From NCBI RefSeq assembly GCF_003086295.3, contig NC_092045.1:25114890-25178889 (forward strand): a DNA stretch of 64,000 nt, written 5' to 3'. Under the pieces are notes generated by a model. The model was given only the letters and a program-made list of their open reading frames with translations, was not told where the DNA came from and did not search any database. This document shows, piece by piece, positions 49,069-55,532 of this stretch. The position numbers were made by a program, and so were the translations under genes. Every line of letters starts with the position of its first letter. Position 1 is the stretch's first letter. The stretch is from Arachis hypogaea. Lineage: Eukaryota > Streptophyta > Magnoliopsida > Fabales > Fabaceae.

Positions 49069-50193
49069 TTAGTGATGGCGGCTCTTCCTTCCTCTTGAAG
49101 ATCCTATGGAGTGCTTGAGCTCCTCAATGTCTCTTCCTTGTCTTTGTTGCTCCTCCCTCATGATTCTTTGGTCTTCTCTAATTTCATGGAGGATGATGGA
49201 GTGTTCTTGGTGCTCCACCCTTAGTTGTCCCATGTTGGAACTTAATTCTCCTAGGGAGGTGTTTAGTTGCTCCCAATAATTTTGTGGAGGAAAGTGCATC
49301 CCTTGAGGCATCTCAGGGATCTCATGATGAGTGGGGTCTCTTGTGTGCTCCATCCTCTTCTTAGTGATGGGCTTGTCCTCATCAATAGGGATGTCTCCCT
49401 CTATGTCAACTCCAACTGAATAACAGAGGTGACAAATGAGATGAGGAAAGGCTAACCTTGCCAAGGTAGAGGACTTATCCGCCACCTTATAGAGTTCTTG
49501 GGCTATAACCTCATGAACTTCTATTTCTTCTCCAATCATGATGCTATGGATCATGATAGCCCGGTCTATGGTAACTTCGGACCGGTTGCTAGTAGGAATG
49601 ATTGAGCGTTGTATAAACTCTAACCATCCTCTAGCCACGGGCTTGAGGTCATGCCTTCTCAATTGAACCGGCTTCCCTCTTGAATCTCTCTTCCATTGGG
49701 CGCCCTCTTCACATATGATCGTGAGGACTTGGTCCAACCTTTGATCAAAGTTGACCCTTCTAGTGTAAGGATGTTCATCTCCTTGCATCATGGGCAAGTT
49801 GAACGCCACCCTCACACTTTCCGGACTAAAATCCAAGTATTTCCCCCGAACCATAGTAAGATAATTCTTTGGATTCGGGTTCACACTTTGATCATGGTTC
49901 TTAGTGATCCATGCATTGGCATAGAACTCTTGAACCATCAAGATTCCGACTTGTTGAATGGGGTTGGTAAGAACTTCCCAACCTCTTCTTCGGATCTCAT
50001 GTCGGATCTCCGGATATTCACCCTTTTTGAGTGAAAAAGGGACCTCGGGGATCACCTTCTTCAAGGCCACAACTTCATAGAAGTGGTCTTGATGCACCCT
50101 TGAGATGAATCTTTCCATCTCCCATGACTCGGAGGTGGAAGCTTTTGCCTTCCCTTTCCTCTTTCTAGAGGTTTCTCCGGCCTTGGATGCCAT
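49069..50193 (-). CDS. ORF2 of the young element: putative plant transposon protein, 374 aa
   Basis: An uninterrupted frame starting at the ATG at 50193 (MASKAGETSRKRKGKAKAST). That start is supported by a TATA box about 190 bases upstream and by the same ATG context in the copy at 63677. The N-terminus is basic (RKRKGKAK) and could act as a nuclear or nucleic-acid-binding signal. A globular central part (about residues 30-270) includes RGWEVLTNP, VRGKYLDFSPE, RGWLEFIQRSIIPTSNR and FPHLICHLCYSVGVDI. The C-terminal 80 residues are Gln/Glu/Arg-rich and probably coiled coil (ELSSNMGQLRVEHQEHS to QGRDIEELKHS), ending SSRGRKSRHH. I recall this as the 'putative plant transposon protein' family; its function is unknown. 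It is not a polymerase, protease or integrase. Its position after gag-protease matches where Athila elements carry an extra ORF. Confidence 0.8.
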   Translation of the reverse strand: MASKAGETSRKRKGKAKASTSESWEMERFISRVHQDHFYEVVALKKVIPEVPFSLKKGEYPEIRHEIRRRGWEVLTNPIQQVGILMVQEFYANAWITKNHDQSVNPNPKNYLTMVRGKYLDFSPESVRVAFNLPMMQGDEHPYTRRVNFDQRLDQVLTIICEEGAQWKRDSRGKPVQLRRHDLKPVARGWLEFIQRSIIPTSNRSEVTIDRAIMIHSIMIGEEIEVHEVIAQELYKVADKSSTLARLAFPHLICHLCYSVGVDIEGDIPIDEDKPITKKRMEHTRDPTHHEIPEMPQGMHFPPQNYWEQLNTSLGELSSNMGQLRVEHQEHSIILHEIREDQRIMREEQQRQGRDIEELKHSIGSSRGRKSRHH

Positions 50194-50247
50194 AAATGGT
50201 TATGGAAAAACAAAAAGCAATGCTTTTACCACACCAAACTTAAAATG

Positions 50248-50267
50248 TTTGCTCGTCCTTGAGCAAA
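50248..50267 (-). promoter_or_regulatory. Leader hairpin plus TAAGTTTGGTG motif upstream of ORF2
   Basis: TTTGCTC-GTCCTT-GAGCAAA forms a 7-bp stem. On the minus strand it is followed by AACATTTTAAGTTTGGTGTG and then the ORF2 ATG about 50 bases on. The same pair of signals sits at the 3' LTR junction. Confidence 0.7.
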
Positions 50268-50384
50268 AGAAGAGAGAAGAGAGGAGAAGAAGAAGAAATG
50301 AGGAGAAAGGGAATGGCTTTGTATTCGGCCAAAGGGGAGAGAAATGGTGTTTAAGGTGTGTGAAAATGAAGGAGTGAAGGAGGG

Positions 50385-50392
50385 TTTATATA
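50385..50392 (-). promoter_or_regulatory. TATA box for ORF2
   Basis: On the minus strand CCTATATAAACCC is followed by pyrimidine-rich CTCCTTCACTCC. It lies about 190 bases upstream of the ORF2 ATG and is conserved at 63873-63880 in the other copy. It suggests an internal promoter between the two ORFs. Confidence 0.55.
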
Positions 50393-50695
50393 GGAGAGGG
50401 GGATGGGAGGGTTCGGCCATTTGAGGGTGGGTTTGGGTGTTAAAGTGGTTTGAATTTGAATGGTGAGGTAGGTGGGGTTTTATGAAGGATGGATGTGAGT
50501 GGTGAAGAGAAAGATGGGATTTGATAGGTGAAGGGTTTTTTTGGGGAAGAGGTGTTGAGGTGATTGGTGAATGGGTGAAGAAGAGAGAGAGTGGTGGGGT
50601 AGGTGGGGGTCCTGTGGGGTCCACAGATCCTGAGGTGTCAAGGAAAAGTCATCCCTGCACCAAATGGCAAGCAAAATCTCGATTTGTGCCAATTC

Positions 50696-50866
50696 TGGCG
50701 TTAAACGCCGGGCTGGTGCCCATTTCTGGCGTTTAACGCCAGCTTCTTGCCCTTTTCTGGCGTTTAACGCCAGTCTGGTGCCCCTTTCTGGCGTTAAACT
50801 CCCAGAATGGTGCCAGACTGGGCGTTAAACGCCCAACAGCTAACCTCACTGGCGTTTAAACGCCAG
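50696..50866. repeat. Palindrome array 1, six GGCGTTTAACGCC-type units at ~31-bp spacing
   Basis: Units start near 50696, 50727, 50758, 50789, 50820 and 50849. Each is a near-perfect palindrome of 13-18 bp (TGGCGTTTAACGCCA, GGGCGTTAAACGCCC, CTGGCGTTTAAACGCCAG). Linkers are rich in TGGTGCC and TTCT. The array lies between the Gag-protease stop and the ORF2 TATA box. Confidence 0.9.
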
Positions 50867-51007
50867 TAGGTGCGTCCTCCAGGGTGTGCTGTTTTTCTTC
50901 CTGTTTTTCATTCTGTTTTTGCTTTTTTTCATTGATTTTGTGACTTCTCATGATCATCAACCTACAAAAAAGAGACAATAACAAAATAAAATAGATAAAA
51001 TATAACA

Positions 51008-51041
51008 TTGGGTTGCCTCCCAACAAGCGCTTCTTTAATGT
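51008..51041 (-). promoter_or_regulatory. Conserved post-gag motif TTGGGAGGCAACCCAA
   Basis: On the minus strand, about 30 bases after the Gag-protease stop, AAGAAGCGCTTGTTGGGAGG is followed by CAACCCAA. TTGGG-AGGCAA-CCCAA can form a small hairpin, and AAGCGCTT is a palindrome. The same phrase, slightly changed, occurs at 47083-47113 in the older element. I recall it downstream of coding regions in many plant gypsy elements. Confidence 0.65.
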
Positions 51042-51072
51042 CAGTAGCTTGACAGAGGACTCTCATGGAGCC

Positions 51073-53409
51073 TCACAGATATTCAGAGCCATGTTGGAAC
51101 CTCCCAACACCAAACTTAGAGTTTGAATGTGGGGGTTCAACACCAAACTTAGAGTTTGGTTGTGGCCTCCCAACACCAAACTTAGAGTTTGACTGTGGGG
51201 GCTCTGTTTGTCTCTGATTTGAGAGAAGCTCTTCATGCTTCCTCTCTATGATGACAGAGGGATATCCTTGGGCCTTAAACACCAAGGACTCTTCATTCAC
51301 TTGAATGATCAACTCTCCTCTATCAACATCAATCACAACCCTTGCTGTGGCTAGGAAGGGTCTGCCAAGGATGATGGATTCATCCATACACTTCCTAGTC
51401 TCTAGGACTATGAAATCAGTAGGGATGTAATGGTCTTCAACTTTAACCAGAACATCCTCTACAAGTCCATGGGCTTGTTTTCTTGAGTTGTCTGCCATCT
51501 CTAGTGAGATTTTTGCAGCTTGTACCTCAGAGATCCCTAACTTCTCCATTACAGAGAGAGGCATGAGGTTTACACTTGATCCTAAGTCACACAAGGCCTT
51601 CTTGAAGGTCATGGTGCCTATGGTACAAGGTATAGAAAACTTCCCAGGATCCTGCCTCTTTTGAGGCAGTTTCTGCCTAGACAAGTCATCTAGTTCTTTG
51701 GTGAGCAAAGGGGGTTCATCCTCCCAAGTCTCATTTCCAAATAACTTGTCATTTAGCTTCATGATTGCTCCAAGGTATTTAGCAACTTGCTCTTCAGTGA
51801 CATACTCATCCTCTTCAGAGGAAGAATACTCATCAGAGCTCATGAATGGCAGAAGTAAGTCCAATGGAATCTCTATGGTCTCATTTTGAGCCTCAGATTC
51901 CCATGGTTCCTCATTGGTGAACTCATTGGAGGCCAGTGGACGTCCAGTGAGGTCTTCCTCAGTGGCGTTCACTGCCTCTTCTTCCTCCCAAAATTCGGCC
52001 ATGTTGATGACCTTGCACTCTCCTTTTGGATTTTCTTCTGTATTGCTTGGAAGAGTACTAGGAGGGAGCTCAGTAATTTTCTTACTCAGCTGACCCACTT
52101 GTCCTTCCAAATTTCTAATGGAGGACCTTGTTTCAGTCATGAAACTTTGTGTGGTTTTGATTAGATCAGAGACCATGGTTGCTAAGTCAGAGGTATTCTG
52201 CTTAGAACTCTCTGTCTGTTGCTGAGAAGATGATGGAAAAGGTTTGCTATTGCTAAACCTATTTCTTCTACCATTATTGTTATTGAAACCTTGTTGAGGT
52301 CTCTGTTGATCCTTCCATGAAAGATTTGGATGATTCCTCCATGAAGGATTGTAGGTGTTTCCATAGGGTTCTCCCATGTAATTCACCTCTTCTATTGAAG
52401 GGTTCTCAGGATCATAAGCTTCTTCCTCAGATGAAGCCTCCTTAGTACTGCTTGGTGCATTTTGCATTCCAGACAGACTTTGAGAAATCATATTGACTTG
52501 TTGAGTCAATATTTTGTTCTGAGCCAATATGGCATTCAGAGTGTCAATCTCAAGAACCCCTTTCTTCTGACTAGTCCCATTGTTCATAGGATTTCTTTCA
52601 GAAGTGTACATGAATTGGTTATTTGCAACCATTTCAATCAGCTCTTGAGCTTCAGTGGGCGTCTTCTTCAGATGAAGAGAGCCTCCAGCAGAGCTATCCA
52701 AGGACATCTTGGACAGTTCAGAGAGACCATCATAGAAAATTCCTATGATGCTCCATTCAGAAAGCATGTCAGAGGGACATTTTCTGATTAATTGTTTGTA
52801 TCTTTCCCAAGCTTCATAAAGGGATTCTCCTTTCTTCTGTCTGAAGGTTTGGACTTCCACTATAAGCTTACTCAATTTTTGAGGTGGAAAGAACTTTGCC
52901 AAGAAGGCATTGACTAGCTTTTCCCAAGAGTCCAAGCTTTCTTTAGGTTGAGAATCCAACCATGTTCTAGCTCTGTCTCTTACAGCAAAAGGGAATAGCA
53001 TAAGTCTATAGACCTCAGGGTCAACCCCATTAGTCTTGACAGTGTCACAGATTTGCAAGAACTCAGCTAAAAACTGATGAGGATCTTCTAGTGGAAGTCC
53101 ATGGAACTTGCAATTCTGTTGCATTAGAGAAACTAATTGAGGCTTGAGCTCAAAGTTGTTTGCTCCAATGACAGGGATAGAGATGCTTCTCCCATAGAAA
53201 TCGGGAGTAGGTGCAGTAAAGTCACCCAGCACCTTCCTTGCATTGTTGGCATTGTTGTTTTCGGCTGCCATGTGTTCTTCTCCTTTGAAGAATTCGGTCA
53301 GGTCCTCTAAAGAGAGTTGTGCTTTGGCTTCTCTTAGCATTCTCTTCAAGGTCCTTTCAGGTTCAGGATCAGCCTCAACAAGAATTCTCTTGTCTTTGCT
53401 CCTGCTCAT
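51073..53409 (-). CDS. Gag-protease of the young element, 778 aa, intact
   Basis: One open frame from the ATG at 53409 (MSRSKDKRIL). Residues about 95-300 form the retrotransposon Gag domain: LFPFAVRDRARTWLDSQ near 137-153, then FPPQKLSKLIVEVQTFRQKK near 174-193 and GESLYEAWERYKQLI. A Gln/Asn/Ser-rich, partly acidic linker follows. No CCHC knuckle is visible, as in many Athila Gags. The aspartic protease is at about 590-720: catalytic CDLGSSVNLMP at 607-617 (DLG in place of DTG/DSG, seen in Athila-type proteases) and SIILGRPFLATA. After residue 735 the tail holds three NSKFGV repeats. The frame then stops where reverse transcriptase would begin. Complete length, no stops and near-identical LTRs indicate recent activity. 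Gag would form the particle and the protease would mature it; polymerase must come from elsewhere. Confidence 0.92.
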   Translation of the reverse strand: MSRSKDKRILVEADPEPERTLKRMLREAKAQLSLEDLTEFFKGEEHMAAENNNANNARKVLGDFTAPTPDFYGRSISIPVIGANNFELKPQLVSLMQQNCKFHGLPLEDPHQFLAEFLQICDTVKTNGVDPEVYRLMLFPFAVRDRARTWLDSQPKESLDSWEKLVNAFLAKFFPPQKLSKLIVEVQTFRQKKGESLYEAWERYKQLIRKCPSDMLSEWSIIGIFYDGLSELSKMSLDSSAGGSLHLKKTPTEAQELIEMVANNQFMYTSERNPMNNGTSQKKGVLEIDTLNAILAQNKILTQQVNMISQSLSGMQNAPSSTKEASSEEEAYDPENPSIEEVNYMGEPYGNTYNPSWRNHPNLSWKDQQRPQQGFNNNNGRRNRFSNSKPFPSSSQQQTESSKQNTSDLATMVSDLIKTTQSFMTETRSSIRNLEGQVGQLSKKITELPPSTLPSNTEENPKGECKVINMAEFWEEEEAVNATEEDLTGRPLASNEFTNEEPWESEAQNETIEIPLDLLLPFMSSDEYSSSEEDEYVTEEQVAKYLGAIMKLNDKLFGNETWEDEPPLLTKELDDLSRQKLPQKRQDPGKFSIPCTIGTMTFKKALCDLGSSVNLMPLSVMEKLGISEVQAAKISLEMADNSRKQAHGLVEDVLVKVEDHYIPTDFIVLETRKCMDESIILGRPFLATARVVIDVDRGELIIQVNEESLVFKAQGYPSVIIERKHEELLSNQRQTEPPQSNSKFGVGRPQPNSKFGVEPPHSNSKFGVGRFQHGSEYL
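51095..51200 (-). repeat. Three coding copies of the TAAGTTTGGTGTTG motif (NSKFGV repeats)
   Basis: On the minus strand AACTCTAAGTTTGGTGTTG occurs three times near the 3' end of the Gag-protease frame and is read as NSKFGV. The same DNA word marks the ORF2 leader and the 3' LTR junction, where it is non-coding. Confidence 0.85.
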
Positions 53410-54894
53410 AAGAAAGAGAAGAGAACAAGAAAATGTGGAATCCTCTATGTCACAGTATAGAGATTCCTTGAAGTGTCAGAGGAAAAGAAGAGTAGAAGAC
53501 AGAAGTAGAAAATTCGAACTTATCACAGGAGATGGAGTTCGAATTTTGCATTAAGGAATAGTGTTAGTTCATAAATAGAAGGATGTGAGAAGAAGGGGAG
53601 TGATTTTCGAAAATTAAGTGAAAATTTTGAAAACATTTTTGAAAAACATTACTTAATTTTCGAAAATGAAAGTGGGAAAGAAGTGAAGTGTTTTTTTTTT
53701 GAAAAAGATTTTGAAATTAGAAATCAAAAAGATTTGATTGAAAATTATTTTGAAAAAGATGTGGTTAAGAAAATATGATTGGTTTTAAAAAGATGTGATT
53801 GAGAAGATATGATTTGAAAAACATTTTAAAAAGATTTGATTCTGAAAATTAAAAACTTGGCTAACAAGAAAAGATATGATTCAAACATTAAACCTTTCTC
53901 AACAGAAAAGGCAACATACTTGAAATGTTGAATCAAATCATTAATTGGTAGCAAGTATCTTTGAAAAAAGAAAGAAATTAAATTTGAAAGAGATTTGATT
54001 GAAAAGATATGATTTGAAAAAGATTTGATTTTGAAAAACTTTGAAAACTGAAAAAAAAATTGCATTGAAAAACAGAATCTTCCCCCTTGTGCCATCCTGG
54101 CGTTAAACGCCCAGAATGGTGCACATTCTGGCGTTTAACGCCCAAAACTATACCTTTTTGGGCGTTAAACGCCCAACCAGGTACCCTGGCTGGCGTTTAA
54201 ACGCCAGTCTATCCTTCTTCACTGGGCGTTTTGAACGCCCAGCTTTTTCTGTATAATTCCTCTGCTGTATGTTCTGAATCTTCAATTCTCTGTATAATTG
54301 ACTTGAGAAGACACAAATTAAAATATTTTTGGATTTTTAATAATAAGGAAAAGTCAAAATGCAACAAGAATCAAATAACAATGCATGCAAGATACCAAAC
54401 TTAGCAGTTTGTATACTACTGACACTAATGAGAATGCATATGAGACACACAAATACTCAAGTCAAGAGAATTCAAAGATTAGAGTAAGAAATCATCAAGA
54501 ACTACTTGAAAATCCTTAAGACACATGAATGAATGCATGCAATTGACACCAAACTTAAGATGAGACACTAGACTCAAACAAGAAATTTTTGGATTTTATG
54601 ATTTTTTTGATTTTATTGTGTTTTTCGAAAATTAAGTGGAAAAAAGGTATCAAAGTTCTTAATGAGAATTCCAGGAATCATGCCATGTTAGTCTAAAACT
54701 TCAGTCTAAAGGAATTAGACATGGTCAGCCAAGCTTCAGCAGAACATTGCATTCAAGAGCTAAATTGATGAAGATCAATCAGCTTTGGTGATGATAAGAA
54801 CATCACATTGAAACACTAGAATTCATTCTTAAGAACTCTGAAGAAAAAAAATACCTAATCTAAGCAACAAGATGAACCGTCAGTTGTCCAAACT
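53410..54894 (-). other. 5' leader of the young element
   Basis: About 1.5 kb between PBS and gag, non-coding. It is rich in GAAAAAGATTTGATT-type repeats (53690-54060 on the plus strand), contains palindrome array 2, and has ACCAAACTTAGCAG and ACCAAACTTAAGATG near 54410 and 54545. Confidence 0.7.
54098..54241. repeat. Palindrome array 2, five GGCGTTTAACGCC-type units at ~31-bp spacing
   Basis: Units start near 54098, 54129, 54160, 54190 and 54223 (CTGGCGTTAAACGCCCAG, GGGCGTTAAACGCCC, CTGGCGTTTAAACGCCAG and variants). The array lies in the 5' leader and mirrors array 1 on the other side of gag-protease. Confidence 0.9.
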
Positions 54895-54900
54895 GAACAA

Positions 54901-55007
54901 TCCCCGGCAACGGCGCCAAAAACTTGGTGCTGTTGCCAGATCTTGGCACTGATGTTACCGGACAAAAAGCTTGCTCAAAACTTGAACAATCCCCGGCAAC
55001 GGCGCCA
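54901..55007 (-). promoter_or_regulatory. Duplicated primer binding site, tRNA-Asp type
   Basis: TGGCGCCGTTGCCGGGGA (minus strand) occurs twice, at 54901-54918 and 54990-55007, 89 bp apart, each beside AAACTTGGTG. The sequence complements the plant tRNA-Asp 3' end, the known Athila primer. The copy next to the LTR is in the normal position. The inner one is followed by CTGTTGCCAGATCTTGG, not by LTR sequence. Confidence 0.85.
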
Positions 55008-55013
55008 AAAACT

Positions 55014-55443
55014 TGGTGCCAGTTCCAGCGTTTAACGCTGGGATTTCTGAGGGTGACTTTGAACGCCGGTTTGGGCCATCAAATCTTGAGCAAAGTATGG
55101 ACTATCATATATTGCTGGAAAGTCCAGGATGTCTACTTTCCAACGCCGTTGAGAGCGCGCCAATTGGGCTTCTGTAGCTCCAGAAAATCCACTTCGAGTG
55201 CAGGGAGGTCAGAATCCAACAGCATCTGCAGTCCTTTTCAGTCTCTGAATCAGATTTTTGCTCAGGTCCCTCAATTTCAGCCAGAAAATACCTGAAATCA
55301 CAGAAAAACACACAAACTCATAGTAAAGTCCAGAAAAGTGAATTTTAACTAAAAACTAATAAAAATATACTAAAAACTAACTAGATCATACTAAAAACAT
55401 ACTAAAAACAATGCCAAAAAGCGTACAAATTATCCGCTCATCA
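55014..55443 (-). repeat. 5' LTR (short form) of the young element
   Basis: 430 bp, starting TGGTGCCAGTTCC and ending CCGCTCATCA in plus orientation. It matches 47727-48156 except for about three substitutions near 55088-55127. It is bordered on the left by the PBS and on the right by host protease sequence. Confidence 0.88.
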
Positions 55444-55532
55444 TCATCCATTTGCAGGGTTACCCTTGTTTTCTGTGCTTCCTGGATTCCCAGTTTCTTC
55501 ATTACGAACAGAGGCATCAGATTTATACTTGA
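55444..55532 (-). pseudogene. Protease fragment of the older element, right of the insertion
   Basis: The minus strand reads SSINLMPLFVMKKLG, then QEAQKTRVTLQM, the part just after the catalytic Asp. It continues into the protease text ending at 47726 once the young element is removed. It is cut at 55533 by the LTR that follows. Confidence 0.75.

Larger units (their letters stand above)
47722..55448 (-). mobile_element. Young non-autonomous Athila-like (Ty3/gypsy) element with Gag-protease and a second ORF
   Basis: Two 430-bp LTRs (47727-48156 and 55014-55443) differ by about three bases by eye. Flanks TCGTC (47722-47726) and TCATC (55444-55448) match at four of five positions and look like a TSD. 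Host protease text resumes exactly across the insertion. Internal order on the minus strand is: duplicated PBS, leader with palindrome array, Gag-protease ORF, palindrome array, TATA box, ORF2, long 3' non-coding part. Reverse transcriptase, RNase H and integrase are absent, so any movement would need enzymes from a relative. Both ORFs are fully open, in contrast to every other element in the window. Confidence 0.85.

Noticed and set aside
50696..50866. CRISPR-like regular spacing of GGCGTTTAACGCC repeats
   Set aside because: Eukaryotic retroelement context, very short palindromic units, related linkers and no cas genes. It is an element-internal repeat.
53826..54095. 89-codon Phe/Ser/Lys-rich minus frame in the 5' leader
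   Set aside because: It comes from GAAAAAGATTTGATT-type repeats and is low-complexity.
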